Assembly: GCA_019750295.1 (NCBI GenBank)
Contig: JAIEOS010000008.1
Location: 1-64,000 of the forward strand
Reading direction: 5' to 3'
DNA length: 64,000 nt
Source: Bdellovibrionales bacterium
GTDB taxonomy: Bacteria; Bdellovibrionota; Bdellovibrionia; Bdellovibrionales; JAGQZY01
Position numbers and translations under genes: made by a program. Shown one piece after another: positions 27,372 to 36,159 of this stretch; positions within the stretch are counted from its first letter, which is position 1; each line of letters begins with the position of its first letter. A model generated the notes under the pieces. It did not search any database. It saw only the letters and a program-made list of their open reading frames with translations, and was not told where the DNA came from.

Positions 27372-28550
27372 CTAAAAGTACCACTCGAGGCGTCCGTTCC
27401 CACCCTCCCAAGAGAATGAATCCACGTCACCACTGGCGGTGAGGTGTAAATGACAAAACTCACTCCATGCAATGGTGTAGCGTGCATTGAGTCGGTGCTC
27501 TTGGTATTTCACCAAATCTGTCGGCGGAAAGAGAGCCCCTTCTCCGCTCATCCGATAAAGGGTGACTTCGTACCCGAGGCGCCATTCGTCTTTATCTCTA
27601 AAGGCATTGAGGGAACGGTACCAAACATGAGGCAGGATAAATTGCTGATTGAGAGTCTCCGAATTATGCTCCCATCGTCGCACATGGCCAGCCACACCGT
27701 AAATCCACGACGAACGCTCGTTCTGTAAAAGTAAATCCAAGCCTCGACGGGTCCAAATCCCTTGATCCGCGCTCGAGCTCAAGGGATCGATGAGGCCTTC
27801 CGTCCGAGATACATATCTCACGTCGAAGTTGATAATACGCTCTTGACCGAAGCGACCTCGAAGTCCCAGGCGAGATTCCTTATACTCATAGCGTGTGTTC
27901 CGATCGTCATGAACACGAATTAATGGACTTTGCAAAGTCCCATAATATTCGACGAAATTTTCCTCGGTGGTGTGAAGCCACCGACCAACGAATCCGTATT
28001 GGGTGGAAGACTTTAGATCTCGCTCGGACTCCTCTGTGCGAAGCGTGAAAGATGGATCAATCAGTGTCGTAAACAGGCGCAAGGTGTGACCCTCATCCAC
28101 CGCGACCTCCACGGCTGCACCAAAATCATTATATTTCTTTGCACCACTCAGCTGGGTATAACCAATCAGTTGAATGCCGTTCGTCATTTTGAAGCTGGCC
28201 TCTAACACCAAATTTTTAAGCTGCTCTTCTAAATTATCGTTACCGAGATAGACCAGTTGAACCCGAACTCCATCGCTCACCTGCTGCTGGATCTTTAAAC
28301 GATGGAGAGTGGAAAATCGACTGCGACTCAAACTCCCCACGTTAAAGAAGAAGGCTCTCTCGCTTTTAAGAAAGCCGTATTCGCTCTGCATATCGTTTCG
28401 GTACGCGAGAATATCCGAAAAGTATTCGGAATCGATACGACGAGATGTCGAAACTTCCGTCGTCTCTTCCTCCGAGAAAAAGTTGTATTCGGGCATTGTG
28501 CCATAGGCGGAGGACAATGCCGACAGTAGAAAAAGACACAGAGCGATCAT
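27372..28550 (-). CDS. Predicted outer-membrane beta-barrel protein
   Basis: A 392-residue protein with signal peptide (MIALCLFLLSALSSAYG) and a chain of amphipathic beta strands rich in aromatic and charged residues, ending GRLEWYF with a terminal phenylalanine. This is the usual form of an outer-membrane barrel. No specific family recognised and transported substrate unknown. It lies 15 bases after a small lipoprotein gene on the same strand, so the two are probably one operon. Confidence 0.75.
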   Translation of the reverse strand: MIALCLFLLSALSSAYGTMPEYNFFSEEETTEVSTSRRIDSEYFSDILAYRNDMQSEYGFLKSERAFFFNVGSLSRSRFSTLHRLKIQQQVSDGVRVQLVYLGNDNLEEQLKNLVLEASFKMTNGIQLIGYTQLSGAKKYNDFGAAVEVAVDEGHTLRLFTTLIDPSFTLRTEESERDLKSSTQYGFVGRWLHTTEENFVEYYGTLQSPLIRVHDDRNTRYEYKESRLGLRGRFGQERIINFDVRYVSRTEGLIDPLSSSADQGIWTRRGLDLLLQNERSSWIYGVAGHVRRWEHNSETLNQQFILPHVWYRSLNAFRDKDEWRLGYEVTLYRMSGEGALFPPTDLVKYQEHRLNARYTIAWSEFCHLHLTASGDVDSFSWEGGNGRLEWYF

Positions 28551-28565
28551 CGCACGAATCTCGGG

Positions 28566-28976
28566 CTAAGGCTGGCGAAGAGAGGGGCAGCGTTTGGCAT
28601 CTTTCACCGGTTTCAATTCCGCGTTTTCTTTGAGGGATCCATTAGATTCGTTAATGGTCAAATGCTGTTCCGTACACTCCTGCAAGGAGAGATCAATATG
28701 TTTAATCTTCGTCCCGGTGAGACTGTCTACAATATCTAAATCGTGACGTCCTGGAGGAAGCCACTCACCGATATCATTGAGCCTTGCAATTTCAATTTGA
28801 CGATTGTCGAGATAGACCGAACGATTGGCATTCGCTTGCGGGCGGTAATGCAAAAAGAAGTGGGATCGATCCATCAAGTGGGGATCACGAGAGTCTGTGA
28901 GCTGTGGAGAGAGTTGGCAGCGGAGAGTGCATAGGCCCACAACGACAGTGAGGACTATAAGATTTACGGTTTTCAA
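28566..28976 (-). CDS. Small exported protein, PEGA-like
   Basis: A 136-residue protein with a signal sequence ending in a non-standard lipobox (T-L-R-C), so lipidation is possible but not certain. The body contains VYLDNRQIEIARLNDIGEW followed by LPPGRHDLDIVDSLTG, resembling a PEGA beta domain. It precedes the beta-barrel gene and is probably its accessory. The Cys in LQECTEQ and KRC near the C-terminus might pair. Confidence 0.65.
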   Translation of the reverse strand: MKTVNLIVLTVVVGLCTLRCQLSPQLTDSRDPHLMDRSHFFLHYRPQANANRSVYLDNRQIEIARLNDIGEWLPPGRHDLDIVDSLTGTKIKHIDLSLQECTEQHLTINESNGSLKENAELKPVKDAKRCPSLRQP

Positions 28977-29107
28977 TGGAACTCCTTGAGGTCAAAACGA
29001 TTCATTACACCGGCAACTATAGCGCAAAAAGAGCCCAGCTAAAATAGATAATTAAAAGATAATGTTCGCGTAGTGTCTTATTTCCGAAACCGTTTTTTTC
29101 AATGAGT

Positions 29108-30412
29108 TCAGAGGCTGGCTTGATGCTCAAACTCAAGCTTTTTGCGTTCCGCGCTGACAAATGGGAGTGAACTTGAATACTCGGGAATTTCTAGAATTAC
29201 GGTAGCGCCTTTTCCGTATTCACTTTCAATTCGAATACGGCCGCCCATTTCATCCAATGATGTTTTGGCCGAGTAGAGCCCAAGTCCCGTGGAACTCTCC
29301 CCGCCCGTGGGCTTTGCCGAAAGTTCCGCATGAGGGAGAAACACCTTTTGGAGATCCTCTTTGCTAAACCCAGGACCCTCATCCTGAATTTCGACGATCA
29401 ATTGCCCACGATGAGATCGGCTCGACATTCGAATCGAGGAAAACCGTGGAGAAAACTTAATCGCGTTACTCAAAATATTCATTATGACATCTCTCAACTT
29501 CAGCGGATCGGCCCTCACCAAACCCACTGATTCTGATGATTTAAACTCGATAGACTGGCCCTTCTTTATTGCGAGAGGACTGAGAAGAAGTTGAACCTCT
29601 CGAAGAACGCTGTTCAATTCAACCACGCATTGAGTGCTTTGATTCTCGTGGAGCTCGCTCAGCAAACTGGTCACCAAAGACAACGTCGTGTTAGAAACCC
29701 TTTGGATCACTTGAGTCGCCTCGATCACCGAATGGCGATTGGCGGGATCACTGGCGACAAGTTCAGCAAATCCACTAATGGTCCCCAAGGGATTTTTGAG
29801 ATCGTGAACGATTCGTTTAATTTTCGATTCGTTTCTCTGTGCGATCTCGCGAAGTTGGCTGTTGGCTTTTTCAAAATTTAAGAGCGTAATACCCAAAGTG
29901 TGATTCAGGGTTGTCGCTCGACGCCGCTCGTAGAAGAAAAGCGACATAAATATAAGAACCATAAAAATATCCAGAGAATTCAAAAAGAGCAACTTATGAG
30001 ACACGCCGGAGTTTGCGAGGCCGTCTTCTCGACCGAGATTAGAAATTTTTCGAGTCTCCGCCATAATGAGCCGATCGGTCGTCTGGATCAGCTTATCGAT
30101 ATCTTCGGTGCGGCTCACTTGAGAGCACTGGGTAACAAGTTCGGAAGTGAGCTCGGTGCCGTCTCCCGACAGCTCCAGCTGAGTCTTGAGATCCTCGAAT
30201 TCCCGCCCCAGCGAACACCGACTCATATCGGCGTGGCGCGCATCAAAAAGGGCTTCTCTAAGGCGGTATACCGAATCGAGATTCTGCTGAGAGAGAGGAA
30301 TTTGTCGACTGGTCTCTTTCGCAAGCTCACTGTCTTTATAAAGAAAGTAATCACTGGCGATATTGACCAATATAAAAAGACCGACAGTAACGTAGATGAC
30401 ACTTCTTAACAT
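29108..30412 (-). CDS. Orphan sensor histidine kinase
   Basis: A 434-residue kinase with TM1 (about 5-24), a periplasmic helical sensor of about 130 residues resembling a CHASE3 or four-helix bundle, TM2 (about 147-163), a short coiled coil, HisKA with the phosphorylated His in KRIVHDLKNPLG, and a HATPase domain with NILSNAIKFSP (N-box), DEGPGF (G1) and STGLGLYSAK (G2). GGAGGTC precedes ATG 30412. No response regulator is adjacent, so the partner is unknown; the diguanylate cyclase at 61,963 is one candidate among many. Confidence 0.92.
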   Translation of the reverse strand: MLRSVIYVTVGLFILVNIASDYFLYKDSELAKETSRQIPLSQQNLDSVYRLREALFDARHADMSRCSLGREFEDLKTQLELSGDGTELTSELVTQCSQVSRTEDIDKLIQTTDRLIMAETRKISNLGREDGLANSGVSHKLLFLNSLDIFMVLIFMSLFFYERRRATTLNHTLGITLLNFEKANSQLREIAQRNESKIKRIVHDLKNPLGTISGFAELVASDPANRHSVIEATQVIQRVSNTTLSLVTSLLSELHENQSTQCVVELNSVLREVQLLLSPLAIKKGQSIEFKSSESVGLVRADPLKLRDVIMNILSNAIKFSPRFSSIRMSSRSHRGQLIVEIQDEGPGFSKEDLQKVFLPHAELSAKPTGGESSTGLGLYSAKTSLDEMGGRIRIESEYGKGATVILEIPEYSSSLPFVSAERKKLEFEHQASL

Positions 30413-30625
30413 GCAAGACCTCCGGGAAAGAGGGTTTCTTTTAAGAAAACGGGGGAACTCCCTTCGAATTTATTCGTGTCGTTAAATTTTCGCTACGTGA
30501 ATCATCTCAAGAAACACTCTCCGCCGCTGAATGGTCTAAAATTTCCCTCAAACGACACCGCGCTCTAGACCAAGGCACAGCTAGAATTGAACGTCCCTAA
30601 AACACCGAGGTTAAATTTTCACCTA

Positions 30626-30805
30626 TTAAAACTGTTGGGGATACCCGCCTTTATACTCCCCGGGTTTTAGATAAAGCCTGTCATAAATGTCATATTTATC
30701 GTTTTCCAGTTTTGTAACAACAGCCCAGCTCAGAGCCAGAAAAATGAGGAGCAGAAGCAATATTGCAGCTAGTATTTTAAAGCGATGCTTCTTAAAAAAT
30801 TTAAT
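30626..30805 (-). CDS. Small membrane-segment ORF without standard start (possible remnant)
   Basis: An open frame of 59 codons encodes a basic N-terminus (KFFKKHRFK), one strong hydrophobic helix (ILAAILLLLLIFLALSWAVV) and a hydrophilic tail ending GGYPQQF. There is no ATG, GTG or TTG before the helix; an ATT at 30805 could be the start. It begins directly after the truncated RHS fragment, one frame away. It may be a decayed or fused gene rather than an expressed one. Confidence 0.4.
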   Translation of the reverse strand: MKFFKKHRFKILAAILLLLLIFLALSWAVVTKLENDKYDIYDRLYLKPGEYKGGYPQQF

Positions 30806-30806
30806 C

Positions 30807-31393
30807 TTATAAAATCCGACGCAAGTTTACATCTGCCTTCACTTCTCCTAGGACATTGTAATCCATGCGTCGGACTATTGTACCATCCATCGGTTTCACC
30901 ATCAAACGAGGAGATCCTAAGTGATCGGCTATGATATGGTCCTTTGTTCCTCCGGTAATCATGTAATCTGGAACATTGATTCGGGTGGCGTATATAAACT
31001 CTTTAGCTAAAGTACCAGCAGTGTTGTTCACATAAGCCGCGATGCGGAGTTGATCCTCATACACTGCTCGCCACGGTAAAGTGCTACCAATGCTCTTTGT
31101 GACTCTTCGATCTAATCCATCGTGATCAAAAGTGTGGACTGCGCCGCTTGGGAGTGTGGTCTGCTTTAAATTCCCCATGACGTCGTAGACAAAACTACTG
31201 CTCGGCGTTGGAGTCCATTGAATCCCAGTGAGGTAACCGTTCGTGTTATGGGTATATGTCCTAAAGTATAAGTTAAAATACGATCTTGATCATCGTAGGT
31301 CGCTGTGAATGCGACCCCATCGATTGTACCACCGGTGCGACTACTGTTACTATCGTAAGTAAACGTTGTTGTGATCAAACCATTCACAGACAC
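30807..31393 (-). pseudogene. Truncated, frameshifted RHS core duplicate
   Basis: This stretch repeats part of the large RHS gene, aligning with residues encoded around 33,130 to 32,563, at roughly 80% protein identity by eye. It starts abruptly at SVNG, is broken by a frameshift near 31,260 (TYDDQDRILTY continues in one frame, DAMGNLKQTT in the next) and ends at GEVKAD, just before the conserved PFGFAGG core end. It lacks a start, a toxin tip and the DPxG boundary. It is best seen as a displaced, decaying RHS fragment. Confidence 0.88.
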
Positions 31394-31470
31394 TTGACTC
31401 GATGTGAATCGGAAAGACTGGTCGTACTTTTGCTATTTAAAAATTCTGAGGATCTCGCGATTGGACTCCG

Positions 31471-31863
31471 TTAAGGATAATAATCTATTTCGATATCAAG
31501 TCCCAAGCTGCCTATTACTGCTGTTTGTTTTTTATCTATAGAAAGTACAGGTCTAAATTCATCTTTAATGTGCACAACTACAACAAGTGCACCTTTTGAT
31601 TTCTTTAAAGCATTTTTAATTTTAATATGACGTGGAATCATTTTAAATATCTTTTCAATATGCTTATTAAGTTCAGCGGATTTTAAGTTAGTTTTCTGCG
31701 AGTGCCAGCCGTTGTATTTTCTAAGTCTTGACCCAAACTCTACCTTGTCACCCTTAAGATAATCTTTAGAAGGCTTATGCTTTAATATTTTAGTAATTTC
31801 TTCCGGCTCAAACTTAAAATCGTAGAGCTTAATATATACGTACATGTTATTTATTTTATTCAT
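31471..31863 (-). CDS. DUF4279 family protein, putative immunity protein
   Basis: A 130-residue cytoplasmic protein fitting DUF4279: YVYIKLYDFKFEPEEITKIL, KPSKDYLKGDKV, a central Trp in YNGWHSQKT, a helix pair, and the C-terminal pattern LSIDKKQTAVIGSLGLDIEI followed by DYY. DUF4279 is often encoded beside polymorphic toxins and is regarded as an immunity family. Here it follows the RHS gene on the same strand, so it may neutralise the RHS tip. It is AT-rich compared with the chromosome around it, a sign of transfer. ATG 31863 has AAGGG about 10 bases upstream. Confidence 0.75.
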   Translation of the reverse strand: MNKINNMYVYIKLYDFKFEPEEITKILKHKPSKDYLKGDKVEFGSRLRKYNGWHSQKTNLKSAELNKHIEKIFKMIPRHIKIKNALKKSKGALVVVVHIKDEFRPVLSIDKKQTAVIGSLGLDIEIDYYP

Positions 31864-31915
31864 GTCTTCGCGCCCTTAATTATGTCGTTGATATAAAGAA
31901 TTCGAATACTGTCAG

Positions 31916-32047
31916 CTATTCTGCAATAACACTACTAGGTTTTTGGCTTTCTCGATACTTAGAGCAACCATAATAAGTTCCTGCAGCACAAATCAAACCC
32001 ACAAATGACCAAATCAAAATTTTTTTAGAAGGCGATAATTTGTTAAT
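31916..32047 (-). CDS. Small membrane peptide ORF between RHS and DUF4279 genes
   Basis: A frame of 43 codons with GAGAGG six bases before an ATT codon at 32047. It would encode a basic start (NKLSPSKK), a hydrophobic helix (ILIWSFVGLICAAGTYYG) and a short polar tail. There is no ATG; TTG at codon 11 lies inside the helix. The ribosome binding site supports translation from ATT, which is rare. It could be an extra immunity or membrane factor of the RHS module, or noise. Confidence 0.35.
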   Translation of the reverse strand: MNKLSPSKKILIWSFVGLICAAGTYYGCSKYRESQKPSSVIAE

Positions 32048-32087
32048 TTTTAACCTCTCTGTTTATAATTATTAACTTAATCATCAC

Positions 32088-35000
32088 TTACGCCCCACGT
32101 CTAGCGGGATGCTGCGGAGGTGAAATTAAATCTAAAGGATGCTTAGTATCTCCTCCTGCTGGTCTTGGACGAAATGGCATACATTTTTGTAAATCTTGCG
32201 GACCCAGTTTATCATTTAAAAAATCATTAACGTTATTGCTATTGTTATTTTCCACTTCTGAAACAGTTGGTGGACCAAAAAGCATGTCATAGCCAGCCAT
32301 AGCACCACCGACAATCGCCCCTCCCACAACAGCAACTACAGGTAATAAAACTGCAGCTCGACCTTGAGGATCAATAAAATTCACAGGGTCACTGAGCACA
32401 TAGCCATAAAGGTTTACATCTCCACCATCAAATCTAATCGGATCCTTCGTAGTCCATCGCCCAGTGTTGCGTGGATCGTAATCTCTCGCTCCAAATCTCA
32501 CTAACTGCACACCAGGCTCGTAAATACCTCCGGCAAATCCAAAGGGCTGAAAGCTTGGATTAGTATCTGCTTTTACTTCACCCAACACGTTGTAATCCAT
32601 GCGTTGGGCTATTGTACCATCCGTGGTTTTTACCATCAATCGCGGGGATCCTAGATGATCCGTTACGATACGGTACTTAACTCCTCCGCTAATCATGTAA
32701 TCTGGGACATTCAATCTCGTTGCGTACACAAATTCTTTCGCTAAAATGCCCGCGGTGTTATTTACATAAGCTGCAATTCTAAGATTGTTTTCGTAAACTG
32801 CACGCCATTGGAGCGTCCCTCCGATACTTTTTGTAACCCTACGGTCTAGTCCATCGTGATCAAACGTATGGACTGCTCCACTCGTTAAGGTGGTTTGCTT
32901 TAAATTCCCCATGGCATCGTAGACAAAACTACTGCTTGTAGATGGTGTCCACTGGATCCCCGTTAAATACCCATTCGTGTTGTGGGTATAGGTTCTGGAG
33001 TTATAAGTGAGGATACGATCTTGGTCATCGTAGGTCGCGCTGAATGCGACACTATCGATTGTACCGCTCGTGCGGTTACTGTTATTATCGTAAGTAAACG
33101 TTGTTGTTGTGGACCCATTTACAGACATTGCTGTTAGTCGGCCGGCTGAATCGTAGGAGTAGACGTAATTTGTCGTAGTACCTAATACGTTCTCGCTTTT
33201 CCCGATAATGCGGCTCGTGACATCTCTCGTCAAAGCATAGCTATAAAGCACCGTGCTGGTCGGAGTATAGGTGGCCGTGTAAGTCGAGAGATTTCCGTTT
33301 GCATCATATGTTCTCGTATCGGTGATATTACCAATCGTCGTTGTGCTTAAGCGGCCCGATGGATAGCTATAAGTAAGAGCTAGATCTCCGACTTGGGATA
33401 ATTCGTCGTCATCATTATATGAATAATTTATTGTGGACGCGCCACTCGAAGAACTTGGCTGCGTGATCCGAGAGCTAATTCTGTGCTCACTGTCAAAAGT
33501 GAAGGCCACTTTTCCAAAGAGATAGTTGTCGGAATTTCTTCGTTGCTCGTCATCTTTTACTCCGTGGCCGTAATAATCGAAAACTGAGGCTGGTCCGTTC
33601 GGCGATACGATTTTTTCTAGCTGTTTCGTTGTCGAATCGTATTGGTAAACGTAATTTCCTGCAGCGATGGTTTTTGTGGCTAGTTTTCCCGTCGTTGAAT
33701 TGTATGAGAACCCGATCGTGGTGGAGTTAGGTAATGTAATTAACGTCACTTTTTTATCACCGTTGTAGGTGTACGTCGTGTTCTTCGGGATGCTTACGCC
33801 GATGGAGGGGGGATGATAGTCACTAAGCTCTTCGTAGGCGTTATATAAAAATGCGTGAGCCGGGCGGCCTGGCGGGGTAATACTCGCTAACTCTCCATTG
33901 GCGTTATATGTTTTGCTGATCACACGGGAATCTGGCAGCGTAATAGAGGTTACGCGTCCAGCAAGATCATAACCGAAGTAAGTAGTCTCGCTGAGCGCAT
34001 TTGCAATCGAGGACAAGTATCCAGATCCATTGTACGTGTAGGTGAGGGAATTCTGGTTTAATCCCTGTTTTTTATTACTTAAGCGTCCATTGCCGTCATA
34101 GGTTTAGTCCCACGGCGTATCGGATCCCACCTGAAGACTTGCGAGTTGTTCGTTGGCATTTAACTCGGTCGTGACGATTGCCCCCTCAGGAGAGGTATCT
34201 GTGAAAGTCCGAGTGGCTTTGTCGAAAAAATTGGTCCATGTTTTGGAGTTTACCGTGCGAGTATTCGTTTCCGTAAAATACTGAAGCCATGGAGCGAATC
34301 GCGGATCGATGATACCCGTTGTCACACTCTGTCCATAGGTTGTGGATTTAATGTTAGATCCAATCGTATGAGTCTCGGAAGAAATGCGCTTTAATTGTCC
34401 GAAAAATCTCTCATCCCTGGCCACAGAATTAAACCTCGATTCGATGACGTTTGCGATACTTATGTCACCATCAGACTCCTCTACGTAATTAGTTGAAAAT
34501 CCATCGGGTTCCACCGAATTACGATACAATGTTCCGCCGGAATGTGTGATGTAATGGTTTGTTTCTGTACCTAAATTAGATTCCTGAGAAACCGATCCAG
34601 ATTTATCAGTTCCTGTTTTAGATAATTCCCACTTATTTCCCCCAAAACTCAAATCCTGTATCAGGCGGCCATTGCTATCGTACGAAAAAGTAGAAATTTG
34701 GCCGCCGGGTTTTGTAAAAGTTTCTAGGAGTTTTGTACCTGTTTTGTAAGTCAAAGAATAGATTTCCCCATTGGGATTAGTCACAGACAGTATTCTTCCC
34801 GTACCGCTGACCGCAACAGTAGTTGTTTGCCCGTAGGGAGCAACGATACTTATCAAGTTGCCTGATCCGTTATAATTTAACGTCGTTCGATTACCAAAAG
34901 TATCGTCAATGTAAATTAACTTATCACCGCTGTATGTGAATTGATATTTCAATACTCCTGTTAATGCGGATTTTGTACTCAAGTGCCTTCCGGAAAAGGT

Positions 35001-35827
35001 ATCGAAAAAATATATCTCTTTTCCATCAGGACTAACTGATTCATGCTGTGTAATTAGCGGTGGAACAAAAGTAACACCGCGAATCTGGCGCATGACCTGG
35101 CTCTCACCGTCCCCTTTGAATAATTTCATATTCGATATTTGAAAATGATGTTGCGGGGAAATGGTCCAAAGATGCCTATTAAATTCAGGAATTGTACCTA
35201 TGCCAGTATGATCTGTAGCGTAACTTGAAGTGTAGTCACTGGAATAGTTCAGAAAAAAATCAGTACCTACAATTGGAATGCGCTCAGAAAGAGTCTGCTT
35301 AGTGACTCCAATAATTGATCCCGCCTCTTTCACATCGCATTTTGCGCAGGGCTCGTGGACAAAAGTATTTAATGTGACATAGTAATTTTGAACACCGTTT
35401 GAACCGACTGTTTCTATGACCTGATACTCTAACGTACTTGGACCTAATGTAGTTGCATTAAATTCTGCATCTACGACGCAATGTAAGGTATTGCCTGTTG
35501 GCGGAGGAGCACTATTACCCGAACAGGAATCAGTTAAAATATTCCAACCCGCGGGCATCGGGCTCGTGTAAGTTGTTACCCCAAACCCCTCCGGATGAGC
35601 AGCGTTAAAGCCGTACTGTAGCACCACAGAGTCACCTAGATAGAGATCCACATCCGTAGTGCAATAATAATCGCTCCCGACACTCACACAACTTCTATCA
35701 ACGGCTAAGTTCTGTCGTTTGCCATTTATGGTAGTTTTAATAATATCGACATCAGCAGTATTTGCTAATTGCCCGTAACTAAAAATTGGTGCAAAAAAAA
35801 TATCAATAACAAATTTATAGTATTCAT
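32088..35827 (-). pseudogene. RHS/YD-repeat toxin-like gene, interrupted twice
   Basis: Read through its two interruptions the gene encodes about 1,245 residues: a signal peptide (MNTINLLLIFF), an N-terminal Cys-bearing region, many YD repeats and the RHS core end (FGFAGGIYEPGVQLVRFGAR, GRWTTKDPIRF, NLYGYVLSDPVNFIDPQG). The 90-residue tip after DPQG has a glycine-rich hydrophobic stretch and a Pro/His-rich end; no known toxin is recognised. ATG 35827 has GGAG five bases upstream, but a run of eight T (35800 to 35793) leaves the signal peptide one base out of frame with the rest. A single in-frame TAA (34106-34104) separates the N- and C-terminal halves. RHS proteins deliver C-terminal toxins to neighbours; this copy may be dead or phase-variable. 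Confidence 0.88.
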
Positions 35828-36055
35828 ATGGGCTCCAGAAATATTATTTTAACATTTAAGACCTCAGCAGAATTCACTCAATACATATTCATGTAAAGTT
35901 AGAATTGAAAATCATAATAAATGTGGAATAAAAACTAGACTTATTTATGGTACTACTTTTGTTTATTACATTGATATGTCTAAAATTAAAGCATCGGACT
36001 TATTAAGTGCCGATGAATGATTTAGCAAATCCCAGATTTTTTGCTTTGCGCTACA

Positions 36056-36110
36056 AAAAGGCAACTGTCACCTATGATTTACGAAAAGGGAACTGTTACC
36101 TATAAATAAA
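36056..36110. repeat. Imperfect tandem repeat, about 28 bp x 2
   Basis: AAAAGGCAACTGTCACCTAT (36056-36075, then GATTTACG) is followed at once by AAAAGGGAACTGTTACCTAT (36084-36103). The two differ at a few positions. It lies between the flgE terminator and the RHS gene; it could mark an old insertion or recombination boundary. Confidence 0.7.
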
Positions 36111-36131
36111 AAAGGGGCTTGCGGCCCCTTT
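36101..36131 (-). terminator. Rho-independent terminator of the flagellar operon
   Basis: On the minus strand AAAGGGGC pairs with GCCCCTTT around GCAA and is followed by TTTTTTATTT. It lies 29 bases after the flgE stop and ends the long flagellar operon. Confidence 0.9.
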
Positions 36132-36159
36132 CTAGTTGAACTGTTTATCGCATCAACGA

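Larger units (their letters stand above)
35828..36159. other. AT-rich intergenic region between RHS and flgE
   Basis: This 332-base gap holds the RHS ribosome binding site, an AT-rich promoter-like zone, the tandem repeat at 36,056 and the flgE terminator. No coding signal is seen. Confidence 0.5.

Noticed and set aside
30445-30600. Open frame ending EWSKISLKRHRALDQGTARI, resembling the end of an addiction-module antitoxin
   Set aside because: No start codon, overlaps the control region of the histidine kinase gene, and the resemblance is only a few residues by eye.
31166-31393. Separate small gene in the RHS fragment
   Set aside because: It aligns with the main RHS core and is only the frameshifted start of the fragment.
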